Shown: piece by piece, positions 44,561-54,533 of the stretch
How positions within the stretch are numbered: position 1 is the stretch's first letter
How the letters are laid out: each line of letters opens with the position of its first letter
Origin: Diprion similis
Taxonomy: Eukaryota; Arthropoda; Insecta; Hymenoptera; Diprionidae
Direction: 5' to 3'
Length of the DNA: 64,000 bases
Assembly (NCBI RefSeq): GCF_021155765.1
Contig: NC_060109.1
Span: forward strand, 5,605,001-5,669,000
Notes under the pieces: model-generated
The model's database searches: none
The model's input: only the letters and a program-made list of their open reading frames with translations
What the model was told of the DNA's origin: nothing
Position numbers and translations under genes: made by a program

Positions 44561-44815
44561 GGAATTGATCACGAGTTTCTTAAGACTGATCCATTTGTTT
44601 GAAGTCAAAATGAAAATTACGCAATCGGTTTGAAAATCACAAAACAATTCACAGTGATTAACAACGTCGCGGAAAGAGGTGTTCGTCTGCTCAACGATTA
44701 CAAAGAAATACTTACACGGAACAAAAAACAAAAACAGTTCATTTTACAAATTGCAAGTGAGTATCGAAAAAATCATCCAGATGCAAAAAAGGCGACAATA
44801 CTTAAGAATTGGTAA
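44561..44815 (+). pseudogene. 3' end of an unidentified conserved protein, broken
   Basis: In one frame: GIDHEFLKTDPFV, a stop near 44600, then NENYAIGLKITKQFTVINN, VAERGVRLLNDYKEILTR and QIASEYRKNHPDAKKATIL. I recognise the AERGV...NDY...K-Q-x-L...HRK pattern from C-termini of uncharacterised invertebrate proteins that occur near mobile elements, but I cannot name the family. It precedes the second Polinton remnant. Confidence 0.4.
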
Positions 44816-45217
44816 CTCGTTTAGAAAATTATTCTTTTTTTAATACATTTATAAAAAAACGAGAGATCAGAAAAATTCTTTTTAATTATTATGGTGTTGT
44901 TTTTATTATTATAATTATTATACAACACTTTGAGGTTGGGGGTTTGGGAAATTTTTTCCATGTAGCAACAAGCTTGTAAACTAATTTATGAAAAATTTCG
45001 AGATTGTACAAACATTTTCAGGCCCACAGTAAAAAAGTGACTGCAAACGCAGGAAAACTCTATGTATTTTAAAGGAAAACCTTCAACCCCTGTGGTCAAG
45101 GGCTAAACTTTTTCTTTAAAATATGAAAAAATTACAGCGTTACTTTTTACGTATTTCGATCCGATTCAGGAGGCGGCAAGGGTAAAATTCATTCTCACCC
45201 CCAAATAACGACGACCC

Positions 45218-45711
45218 TAGTATACATATATTTACAGACTTTGGCTCAACCGAAGTATGAATATTTGTGTAAAGTGTTAAATCGTGTCCCAGGTGTGTCC
45301 TATTTTACATATTCCAATAATTGTGAGGTAATTCTGGTTGAACAATCCCAGCCAAAATTTATTTTTATTTTCAATGATATGGCTTGTGATAAGCAGGATG
45401 CTGTTTAACAATATTTCTGTATAGGTAATCACAAATTTGTAGATTGTTCCTATCTATGTCAAACATATACAAGAATCCCAAAATATTTGATCCACGACGG
45501 TGCAAATTTCATAATTTCATTGAAAGAAGACGGTAAGAACTTACTGCATGTATTTGATGACCACGTGAATACTGATATGACGTACGCACAATTTGAGCAA
45601 GTGTGCTCCATCTGTTGGCTTTTGAACTATGGTTTTGTTACAATTGATAAAGACAGTCTTACGAAGCATAGTCGATACCGTAAACGTTTTGATAAAATCA
45701 TTGAATTATAA
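45218..45711 (+). pseudogene. Packaging ATPase of a second, diverged Polinton (5' truncated)
   Basis: It lines up with the ATPase at 17710-18381 from TLAQPKYEYL onward: Walker B FIFIFNDMACD, a stop near 45408, then YFCIGNHKFVDCSYLCQTYT, NTDMTYAQFEQVCSICW and a terminal SRYRKRFDKIIEL. Walker A and everything before it are gone. Protein divergence from the first copy is high, so this is another Polinton lineage. Confidence 0.85.
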
Positions 45712-45777
45712 AACGTGGTACATCCTGTTTGTAATTACAGTGTTTCACCTGAACCTGTACCTGTAACATCCTCAGCA

Positions 45778-46922
45778 TGGTAAAGACTCTCAAATCCGAT
45801 AAAGATTTGAAACGCAAGATAGTAGAAGCAAGCGATGCGATGAGAAAGAAAAATCAAGCATTGAACACAGATCGCATAGCGGATACTGAAGCGATTAAAA
45901 CAACTTTGAAACCGAGTGTTAAGCAGCTGAATGTCATTGCAAAGGCCTCTTGAGTTTACAGCGGATGGTATAATGCCGAAAGTGTATGCTGAAAATGATG
46001 ATTTGGCCGCTCCGTTAGATAATAGTATGGCTTGGGATTAATACAAAGACACTCCGAATTCCGAATATCGCATTCGAAAACCGAGTCCATCTTTTGTTAG
46101 AAAAGTGTTTCAACGCAGACGAATCCCTGAGGGAAATATACGCCGCATGCCCGCGAAAACAGTGATATTGAAGATGATGCGAACACAATGAGCGGGCAAA
46201 ATATTTCCTGCCTGCACAGAACTGTATACACGACACCTGATATGGAATCTCAAGCGGAATTTTCTTAGTCGGCGTTGAGGGAGTAGATTGGGTACCATGA
46301 TACTTCGATACAAATAAAACGAGCGTCAAAAAAAACTCTGGTACTTTAGCCAGTAATTACATAATGAATTCGGTTTGTGATAATGCAAATACAACGGATT
46401 CAGTTTACGGAATTAGATTTGTAAATAACCATAGGAATACGGGGTTCATGATTGGCAACTCACCGATTGAAATTGAGTCGGATCATTGTTATGTTAAAAC
46501 ATGCGATTCAAAACAATTCCAGGTATATTGGAACTAATGTTCAAAAAAATTCCAGATAAAGATATTGACACCAGCGATGATCTTCGTGAATTTCGCGATA
46601 TCGTCGATTCAACCAACGCTCATAAAAGAGGTTATCAAAAATCGGGTCAAGTATGCTCAAATAATTCCTACAAATATTAAAATATTATCCGCCAGCTATT
46701 TCCAGCTTGCCACTAGCAGACACTCGGCAAGGATCTCAACACCAGTAAACATATTGTACAAAAAAACCGTCAAGTAGACTATACATATTGGGACGAGCGA
46801 AACGAGTTGGCGGACAGGTTGTGGTTATTGAGTCGTTTGAAGGCTGTTGAAAACACAGCTCATAACGATGATATTATCTCAATAGTGGGAAAATGACGCG
46901 AGGCGAATATTATTGTTTGAAG
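45778..46922 (+). pseudogene. DUF8207-type protein of the second Polinton, heavily broken
   Basis: It starts MVKTLKSDKDLKRKIVEAS. A later frame gives NNHRNTGFMIGNSPIEI and, after further breaks, YTYWDERNELADRLWLL. The end is NTAHNDDIISIV...REANII. All blocks appear in the same order as in 18439-19349 but with many stops and frame changes. It lies between ATPase and integrase as in the first Polinton; the fibre-like gene is missing. Confidence 0.7.
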
Positions 46923-46923
46923 A

Positions 46924-47227
46924 ATGAGCGAGGAAAAAATTCAGCTAGTTAGAGAGCCACATGCGCCGGCTCGTCGTAACTTTAAGCCTAGGAGAGCGAT
47001 CGTGAAAGGCTTTGACGACTTGTGGCAAGCGGATTTGTTTGAAATGCGACAGTATGCCAAAATTAATAAAAATTTCATTTACATTCTAACGGTTATCGAC
47101 GTATTATCTAAATTCACGTGCGCTATACCCTTGAGAAATAAGAGTGCCCGATCAATTGTCGATGGATTCAAACAAGTGCTTTAAGTGGTCGATCACCCAA
47201 GAATCTTTAGTCAGATAATGGTAAAGA
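46924..47227 (+). pseudogene. Integrase fragment of the second Polinton
   Basis: MSEEKIQLVREPHAPARRNF, then LWQADLFEMRQYAKINKNFI (first Asp) and YILTVIDVLSKFTCAIPLRN. A TAA at 47182-47184 is followed by a few more degraded codons. Homology then ends where Penelope-like sequence begins. The second Asp, the Glu and the chromodomain are absent. Confidence 0.85.
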
Positions 47228-48200
47228 ATATTCCTGTACCTTTATCTGGTGAGTGTATCAATAATAGATGGGATGAAATCAAAAAAACATACATTTTTAC
47301 CGAAAGAGGGTTATATGAAGGCGGTAAACCTCTGTTTGAACTTTACGTGTTTTGTGCGCAAACATGTATTCTATCAACAAATTGAAGGTGTAGCAATAGG
47401 CTCGCCCATTAGCTACCATTAGTAGGAAAAATTAGAAAACATCTTTATTCCTACATTCAACTACACACTACCATATTATAAAAGATACGTCGACAATATA
47501 GTCACGGTCGTTTATAGTAATAATATCAATGATATTGTACAACGCTGCAATCAATTTCATCCAAACCTACAATTTTCTTTTGAACGAGAAAACAACAATT
47601 TTATCAGTTTCCTAGATTTCAACACTATAAACATTATTAACTCACGTATCATTGATTGGTACAGGTAACCAACGTGGTCTGGTAGATATCTGAATAATAC
47701 ATCAAACTATTCATTGACACAAAAAATACGTGTTACGATTGGCCTAATTGACCAAGGGTTAAAATTAGCTGAACCTTCTCATAAACAGGAGTACATAAAC
47801 CTCATCAGGGACATGTTGGTCGAGAAAGGGTATCCTGAATCCTTAATTAACAGCATTAAAGCACAAAGGACAGAAAAACTGTATAACAATGATATTTTCT
47901 TTGAAAAACGCCAACAGAGATTGGCGCAGGACAATTATAAAAACTTGTAATCCCATACATACAAGGATTACCAGAACAGATAAAATGGTCTCTCCACAAA
48001 TACCAAATTAAAATAGTTTATAAAATCACCAACACTCTTTCTAAACTTTTCACCAATTTAAAACATAAGGATCCCATTCTCTGCCAATCAGATGTTATTT
48101 ACCAAATTAAATGCAGAGATTGTTTCAATTCCTACATTGGTCAAACTTAACAACAGTCAGGGAATCGTATCAAAGAATACAAATACCGTTTGCTTCCGTA
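47228..48200 (+). pseudogene. Penelope-like element fragment (RT C-half and start of GIY-YIG)
   Basis: Frames in succession give QQIEGVAIGSPIS (RT block 4), KRYVDNIVTVVYSNNINDIV (YVDD replaced by YVDN), LQFSFERENNNFISFLDF, YRKRFDK-free spacer, the connection region, and finally VIYQIKCRDCFNSYIGQT of the GIY-YIG nuclease near 48096-48150. There are many stops. It is a different PLE family from copies A and B, and it directly abuts the second Polinton remnant. Confidence 0.8.
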
Positions 48201-48437
48201 ATAGTGCCAGTTCTAATAGTGCCGCTTCCCCTTATTCTCGCTCGAACGTAACCCCTACCACGGGCTCACCTCGGGTTTCATGTTCGTCTCTCTCAATAGT
48301 GCCAAACGCTGGCTCAATGAAATTGCATATACTTCTCTGCTTTCAATTCAATTTATTGCCATTATTTCTTTGATAACTTTATTTTATCACAAAATTCATA
48401 ATATAGTGTTAATATGATTTGTTAAGTAACGAAGTAG
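48201..48437. other. Non-coding spacer
   Basis: A twice-repeated tctaatagtgcc/tcaatagtgcc phrase and GC-rich words; no gene. Confidence 0.4.
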
Positions 48438-48925
48438 TTAATGTAACGGTACAGCGGTCAGCCAGCTCCGCGGGTGACAGCTGTAGCCGACATGATACCG
48501 AGGCCCGAGCTCAGCGAAAATCTCCGAAAGTCAACGAAGATGAACCGCCAAATTCTCCGCAATGACTGACTTCCGACCACCAAAACTGACAATACGTGAC
48601 GTAAATCCGCGCGCCAAAACTTCACGCACAGGCACGCGTACAGGTACGCACTTCACGCGCACTATGACCACTGGCCAGGAGGACTGGACACACGGACAGA
48701 AAAACTGACAGCAGCGCAGCGTGACGATGACGGACGGTGCTACTATAAATAGCGGCACATGACCAGCAACGTTAGCAGATGTACGGCAATAGGCCCATCA
48801 GTCTCACCAAATTGCAAGGCGTGTGACTCATCTCAGAGCGTACGACCTAATTTAGAGTTTTAGAAATTTCAGTGAAACATTTAGAGAGAAAGAATAGAGG
48901 CCACGGGAGGCGCATGAATTGATTA
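48438..48925 (+). repeat. LTR-like repeat, copy 1 (inverted copy at 59010-59493)
   Basis: It starts TGTAACGGTACAGCGGTCAG and contains a TATA box (ctataaatag near 48742), then gttagcagatgtacgg and the tail gacctaattta. The copy at 59493-59010 follows it collinearly on the minus strand. TG start, TATA box and length of about 490 bp fit an LTR. No retrotransposon body lies next to it, so it is probably a solo LTR. Confidence 0.65.
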
Positions 48926-49137
48926 AGTAGAGTAGAGGGAGTGTAAATTTAAACAAACTAAATCGATAGGAGCCGAACCGACGAATTCTGGCATGTTCTA
49001 TTGTTTTATTTAGTTTGCTGATTTTCTTTAAATCGTAGATTCAGGTTTATTTTATGTTTTATTATTTGAACTGATTGTATCATTTCGCGTGATTTAGATT
49101 TCATTAAAATTGTTATATGAACAGTAAAGTGCACAAC
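48926..49137. other. Spacer
   Basis: AT-rich, no gene. It ends at the 5' edge of the LINE. Confidence 0.4.
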
Positions 49138-49966
49138 GGCGATGCTGATATCCCACGGACCGATGCCCGCGAGGAAGATCAGATTTTCGCAGATCCACTT
49201 GCAACACTGCAAAGCGGCCTCGGCTATCCATAGCCGCAGCCTGGCGGTGGAGCAAACAGACATATCAGTCATCCAAGAACCATGAGTTGACAAGGGACTT
49301 GTTTCAGAACTAGACAGGAAGATCGGCCCACTGGTATGTGAGGAAGGCGCGGCTGGACCCGGTCCGAGGACGGCGGTCTTCATCAACAACAGACACCAGG
49401 CTCTAAGGCTCAGCCACTTTTGCAGCAGGGACTTAGCAGCAGCCTTGATCAAGTTTAAAAGGGGGCAGGGCGGAACAATCGACATAGTCGTCTGCTCTGC
49501 CTACCTCCCCTACGACTCCATGGAACCTCCTCCCACGGAAGATTTAAAAAAGGTGGTCACGTACTGCACCGACAAGGGGCTACACCTCGTAGTGGGCTGC
49601 GACGCGAACTCGCAACACACGGTCTGAGGCGGTTCCGACACCAACAGGAGGGGCACAGCGCTGCTGGAGTACCTCTCGTCAGCCGAGCTCGAGATCCTAA
49701 ACAGGGGATCGAGATCAACCTTCATCACCTCCAACAGACAAGAAGTGATAGACCTCACGCTCTGCAACCCCAGGCTCCTGAACCTCATCACTGACTGGCA
49801 GGTGCAGAACGAGGACACACTTTCAGATCACAGGCGCATCACGTTCTCCCTCGCAACGGTGAGTGGGCTGGAACCGATGGGTACGTACAGGATCCCAGGA
49901 CCACAGACTGGCTCTCCTACAAAGAGGAGCTCAACTGGAGGCTCCAGGGACCCTGCGAACATCTGA
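49138..49966 (+). pseudogene. LINE endonuclease (EEP/APE type), broken
   Basis: It opens with KIRFSQIHLQHCKAASAIHS and DISVIQEP followed by a stop. It continues to AYLPYDSMEPP, VVGCDANSQHTV, another stop (tga at about 49625), then EVIDLTLCNPRLL and LSDHRRITFSLA. The DANSQH and SDHRRI motifs are catalytic in this family; the domain nicks target DNA. At least two stops and a frame change precede the RT frame. Confidence 0.85.
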
Positions 49967-49980
49967 ACAGTGCAAACGAG

Positions 49981-51393
49981 GTGGAGGGCGAAGTAATACA
50001 CCTTCCAACCTCCATTAACCTGGCCTTTGAGGCAGCATGTCCTGCAAAGCCCAAGGTAAACAGGCCTAAGGTCCCTTGGTGGAACGGAGAGCTGGGCAAG
50101 CTCAGAGCGAGCTCCAGCAAACTCCTAAACCGGGCCCTTAAGACCAACAAAGACACGGACTGGGCGACCCACAAGGCTGGCCAGAAAGAGTACAAGAATC
50201 AAATAAAAAGATCAAAGACGGGGGCCTGGAAGAGCTTCTGCAGTGAGACTGAGGCCCTACCCCTAGTGTCCAAGCTCCGTAGAGTATTCTCATCAGGCCC
50301 GCCAACTAGACTGGACTGCCTCACGCTGCCGGATAGCAGCATGGCAGAGTGCCAGTCAGACATACTCACCCATATGCTAGAGGTCCACTTCCCAGGGTCC
50401 GAAGCCACAAGTCAGGGACCGCCTCGACAAGTTGGCCCGACTAGGCGAAAACCAGGGGACTGGAAATCTGCAGGGGAAATCGTAACGTTAGCTAGGATCA
50501 GATGGGCCATCGACACCTTCGACAGGTTTAAAAGCCCGGGGACGGACGGGATCTTCCCGGCCCTCTTACAGGAGGGTGGTGAGGCCCTCATCGCTAGACT
50601 AAACAAGATTTTCAGAGCGTGCCTAGTGCTACGCTACATACCTGTGAACTGGCAAGAGGTCAGGGTAGTATTCATCCCTAAAACGGGAAAGAGCTGCTAC
50701 GACCACGCCAAATCATGGAGACCGATAAGCCTAACATCGTTCCTGTTGAAAACACTGGAACGACTAGTGGACAGATTCATGAGGGATGGGGCTCTTGCTG
50801 CAAACCCCCTCTCGGGGGCGCAACACGCCTACCAAGTCGGTAGGTCGACAGAGACGGCACTCCACCACCTGGTAAGGGAGGTAGAGGGGCCACTCCACCG
50901 GAAGAAAGCGGCGCTACGCGTATTTATGGACGTCGAAGGAGCGTTTGACAACACCTCCTTCGATGCAATTTGTGAGGCTGCCACGAAGTTCGGCTTAAGC
51001 GCTATGCTGGTCGACTGGATCAGGCAGATGCTACAGACTAGGACTGTCGCCACCAAGCTCGGAGGTACCGAAGTAAGCGTCCAGGTCGACAAGGGCTGCC
51101 CACAGGGGGGCGTTCTCTCCCCCCTGCTGTGGACCCTAGTTGTGGACGGACTGCTGACGGGGCTTAACAAGCTAAACGTGACAGCGGTGGGCTACGCCGA
51201 CGACGTGGCATTGATCGTCGCAGGCGACCACCTTCCAGCTGTGACAAGCAAGATGCAAAAGGCACTGGACTTTGTACAGAACTGGTGCACATCTCAGGGA
51301 CTAAGGATCAATCCTAACAAGACCGAGATGCTACTGTTCACCAGGAAGCGGAAACTCAGGATGGGGCATGTCGAGATATTTGATCGAGGCTAA
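49981..51393 (+). CDS. LINE reverse transcriptase domain
   Basis: 470 codons open. Fingers and palm blocks in order: RFKSPGTDGIFPALLQ, VRVVFIPKTGK, SWRPISLTSFLLKTLERLVD, GAQHAYQVGRSTETALHHLV, LRVFMDVEGAFDNTSF (first Asp), DKGCPQGGVLSPLLWTLVVD and VGYADDVALIV (YADD). All catalytic Asp residues are present. The frame then meets a stop near 51393, where the connection to the RNase H part is frameshifted, so the full protein is not made. Confidence 0.92.
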   Translation: MEGEVIHLPTSINLAFEAACPAKPKVNRPKVPWWNGELGKLRASSSKLLNRALKTNKDTDWATHKAGQKEYKNQIKRSKTGAWKSFCSETEALPLVSKLRRVFSSGPPTRLDCLTLPDSSMAECQSDILTHMLEVHFPGSEATSQGPPRQVGPTRRKPGDWKSAGEIVTLARIRWAIDTFDRFKSPGTDGIFPALLQEGGEALIARLNKIFRACLVLRYIPVNWQEVRVVFIPKTGKSCYDHAKSWRPISLTSFLLKTLERLVDRFMRDGALAANPLSGAQHAYQVGRSTETALHHLVREVEGPLHRKKAALRVFMDVEGAFDNTSFDAICEAATKFGLSAMLVDWIRQMLQTRTVATKLGGTEVSVQVDKGCPQGGVLSPLLWTLVVDGLLTGLNKLNVTAVGYADDVALIVAGDHLPAVTSKMQKALDFVQNWCTSQGLRINPNKTEMLLFTRKRKLRMGHVEIFDRG

Positions 51394-51588
51394 CCCTATC
51401 CACCAAGGTACGCTACCTAGGAGTCACCCTAGACCCCAAACTCACATGGAAGGCCCACACCATCCGCCAGGCACGGAAGGCTACGGCCACGTACTCGGCC
51501 TGCAGAAGGATGGTGGGCCAGACCTGGGGTCTACAAGCAAGGGTAGTTCGATGAATCTTCATGGCCATCATACTACTGCTCATACGCT

Positions 51589-52485
51589 ATGAGCAGTGCC
51601 ACATACCGGAAGGCATATGAACGCGTCTACAGGATGGCGATCCTAGGCATTACAGGGGCCCTTCGAACCACCCCGACTATTGCCATGGGGGCCCTCCTGG
51701 GCCTGCCACCCCCACACATTACGGTGGAGGAGGAGGCCTGGAGGGCGGCGCTACGCCTGAGGCACCTAGGACTTTGGAAGCGCACCGGTTTGGGACACAC
51801 TGTGATACTTAACCGGCAAGGAGCACCGCGGACAGCTCTGGAACAGAGCGGGGACCGCTGCACCAGCAGATTCCAGTTTAACCGAGTTTTCAGGGTAACG
51901 TACCCGCTCAGAGAGACCTGGGCAAACAACCCGGACAGAATACTCTCCCCAAAAGGACCCGTGTGGTACACAGACGGGTCCAAAACTGAGACGGGCACCG
52001 GGGCCGGCTTCTGGTGTGGAGGACCAAGGACGAGCAGGTCGCTTGCCCTGGAACCCACAGCCACGGTGCTACAAACTGAGATGTACGTTCTGCTAGCCTG
52101 TGCCAGACATATCCTGAGCATGGGCTACAAAGGGAAACACATATATATCTGCAGTGACAGCCGGACAGCACTCAAACACCTGGACGCCTGCGTTGTAAGG
52201 TCGGTGCTGACCTGGGACTGCATCACTGTCTTATCACGGCTGGCCAAAGACAACCGCGTGAGCCTGGTATGGGTGCCAGGACACAGCGGCATCCAAGGCA
52301 ATGAAATTGCACACAACCTGGCCAAAGAGGGGGCCTCGCGCCAACCGAGCGACGAGGGCTTCCTCCCCGGCCTACGCCCTGGGCTTATAAGATGCCTATC
52401 GAAGCAATGGACGGTGGTCCGCTTTGCGGACCTCTGTGACCGTACACCAGGCATGGCTCATTCCAAGGGCCATCGCAAGACCTAG
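51589..52485 (+). CDS. LINE RNase H domain and C-terminus (partial)
   Basis: 298 codons without a true start, continuing the LINE protein after a frameshifted, partly deleted link (51394-51588). RNase H motifs: WYTDGSKTETGTGAGFWCGG (Asp), LQTEMYVLLACARHIL (Glu), IYICSDSRTALKHLD (Asp) and WVPGHSGIQGNEIAHNLAKE (His/Asp). A frameshift near 52485 breaks the terminal region, whose remains (TPRHLITQCRGL) continue to about 52790. Confidence 0.9.
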   Translation: MSSATYRKAYERVYRMAILGITGALRTTPTIAMGALLGLPPPHITVEEEAWRAALRLRHLGLWKRTGLGHTVILNRQGAPRTALEQSGDRCTSRFQFNRVFRVTYPLRETWANNPDRILSPKGPVWYTDGSKTETGTGAGFWCGGPRTSRSLALEPTATVLQTEMYVLLACARHILSMGYKGKHIYICSDSRTALKHLDACVVRSVLTWDCITVLSRLAKDNRVSLVWVPGHSGIQGNEIAHNLAKEGASRQPSDEGFLPGLRPGLIRCLSKQWTVVRFADLCDRTPGMAHSKGHRKT

Positions 52486-52870
52486 CAGCCACGCTCATAC
52501 GACTGAACAGGACCGAGCTGAGGACCGTGATAGGCCTCATCACCCGCACTGGTACACGGGCAAGCACCTCGTGCACCTGGGACTCAGATCAGAGTTCCTG
52601 GGCCCGAGATGTGAAGGGGAATAGGAGACCCCCCGCCACCTCATCACCCAGTGTAGGGGGCTCGAGGGACCGCGTAAGCAGGCCCTCGGAGCTAACTACA
52701 CCGGCGAGAGCAAAATCGAGGAAATGGGGGTGGGCAGGCTGCTTCATTTCGCGAAGCTGGCCGGCCTGACCTCGTTCCCTACACACTAGGGGTGCCCCAA
52801 AGGGCCCGGGCACAATGGTCCAACCGAACTGAGCGCCTGGCCGTCCCCAATCCAATACATACAATACAAT

Positions 52871-53135
52871 AATATCATTAATAAAAATGTTATAAATTTC
52901 GATTATCATCATTTCAATAATAATTGATTTTGTTCAAAGAAATAGAGATTATATACATTTGATTATTTTCCCATATCAATGTGTATTTTTAACACATTCT
53001 GTGGAATAAATGAGGAAACTTCCAAAAAGTTTACATAAAATAACGACATTTAGAAAAAGAAATTGAAATTAGAAAATCGAAATAATCTATTTTTATATGA
53101 TAAGGAAAAATGGGTAGAGCGAAACAAGACGATGT
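52871..53135. other. Spacer between LINE and gypsy LTR
   Basis: AT-rich, no gene. Confidence 0.45.
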
Positions 53136-53304
53136 GTAGGTACAACAAACTTATTGTTATGTAATAAGTAGAGACACAGCGTTATTTCATCTTTCACATT
53201 TATTTCGTAACGGTGTTTACATCGCCGTTCCCGACACGAGACTCACACGTCCTCAAGCTCGGGCAAGACCCACAGGTCTTTAGTCAGAGTGTAGATATAT
53301 AGCA
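53136..53304 (-). repeat. 3' LTR of the gypsy element
   Basis: On the minus strand the polypurine tract aggggggaggga ends at 53305. The LTR begins TGCTATATATCTACACTCTG (TATA-like) and contains aataaa (gaaataaatg) before ending in cctacaca. It is short (about 170 bp), typical of this insect gypsy group. No matching 5' LTR is seen near 57480, so the element is 5' truncated or rearranged. Confidence 0.7.
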
Positions 53305-53441
53305 TCCCTCCCCCCTAGTGTGAGACATATGTTGTTTTTCACAACTAAACCAAATATTTTTGGAGAGCGGAAGAAAGAACAGAAAAAAATTTTTTTAGTA
53401 TGCAATGAACAAAATTTAAAGAATTGAGAAGGAAGAGAAAA

Positions 53442-54533
53442 CTACAAAAATCTCAAATTTTTTGTTTTGCTTCGAAGTGGATAGTGAGTTTGGTTTTCGT
53501 CCATTGGTTTCTTTTTTGGCGTCGACAGTGTTTTTGGCTCACTTTCTGGTCCGGTCTTGATCTTGATGAGTTGGTTCACGTGACGTCTGTGTACCAGTCC
53601 AGTGTTTCGTTCTCGTACCTGGTATGACAGGGGGCCAGTTTTTTTTATAATGATTGCTCGTGCCCATTTCGGCCCCGTTTTGCTCTGGTATATCCTCATG
53701 CAAACCGTCTCGTTTATCTTGAATTTTCTTGTACCAGCCCGAGTCTCCGCCGACGTCGGGTTTTTTTCTTCTTTATTTGGTTTCATTATGTCCAGTGGAA
53801 TGTGCAGTTTTCGGTTCATCATTATCTCTGCTGGTGTGAGGCCTGTTGTTGCTGAAGGAGTCGTGTGTTGTTTCAACAAAAATCTGCTCATTTTTTCTTC
53901 CCAGTTTCCATCGATGAGAACTTTAAGGTTACGTTTGGTTGTTTGCACAGCGCGTTCCGCTTGTCCGTTTGCCGCCGGGTGATACGGAGCAACGAAAACC
54001 TGTTTAATTCCATTTTTTTTTGTAAATTCCGCCATTTCTGCTGATTTAAATGACGTGTCATTATCCGAGACGATTGTTTTTGGTGTGCCGAAGGTGGCAA
54101 AAAGTCTTCTTAGTTCAATAATTACTCTTTTTAACGTTGTCGAGGAGACTTTGGAAACTTCGATCCATTTTGACGTTGCGTCGACTACAATCAGGAAAAC
54201 TTGTCCTCGGAATGGTCCAGCAAAGTCAATATGAAGCCTAGTCCACGGGTTTTGCGGGATTTCCCAATTTTCGATCTGTGCTCGGGGCGGGTTGTTTTTA
54301 GTTTCTTGGCAATTGTCGCAGTTGCTGATCATTACTTCGATGTCCTCGTCGATCCCGGGCCACCATGCGTACGATCGGGCAAATGCTTTAGTTGCCACCA
54401 CGCCGCAGTGATTTAAATGTAAGTATTTTAATGTGTCGCGTTGCAGTTTCTTTGGTACTACCACCCTTTCACCTCGTACTATGCAGCCTTCTTGGATTGC
54501 CAGTTCGTTTCGTTTCAACCAGAAGTTCCTCAT
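53442..54533 (-). CDS. Gypsy integrase (C-terminal part of pol)
   Basis: 363 codons. Zinc-binding HHCC region (HLNHCG ... SNCDNCQETK, about 36-77). Catalytic core: HIDFAGPFRG (about 101), TIVSDNDTSF (about 156) and NGQAERAVQT (about 190), giving the D-D-E set. A C-terminal part with basic residues and RHVNQLIKI follows. It overlaps the upstream frame by ATGA, because a one-base deletion in an A run near 54560 shifted the frame of what should be one long pol. Minus strand, between the polymerase part and the 3' LTR. Confidence 0.9.
   Translation of the reverse strand: MRNFWLKRNELAIQEGCIVRGERVVVPKKLQRDTLKYLHLNHCGVVATKAFARSYAWWPGIDEDIEVMISNCDNCQETKNNPPRAQIENWEIPQNPWTRLHIDFAGPFRGQVFLIVVDATSKWIEVSKVSSTTLKRVIIELRRLFATFGTPKTIVSDNDTSFKSAEMAEFTKKNGIKQVFVAPYHPAANGQAERAVQTTKRNLKVLIDGNWEEKMSRFLLKQHTTPSATTGLTPAEIMMNRKLHIPLDIMKPNKEEKNPTSAETRAGTRKFKINETVCMRIYQSKTGPKWARAIIIKKTGPLSYQVRERNTGLVHRRHVNQLIKIKTGPESEPKTLSTPKKKPMDENQTHYPLRSKTKNLRFL

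Larger units (their letters stand above)
49138..52870 (+). mobile_element. LINE (non-LTR retrotransposon) with endonuclease, RT and RNase H, 5' truncated
   Basis: Contiguous AP-endonuclease, reverse transcriptase and RNase H domains, GC-rich relative to the surroundings, ending in an imperfect aatacatacaatacaataat tail. The RNase H plus Jockey/LOA/I-like RT suggests the LOA or I group. ORF1 is missing, and the left end near 49138 begins directly at the endonuclease. Confidence 0.9.
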
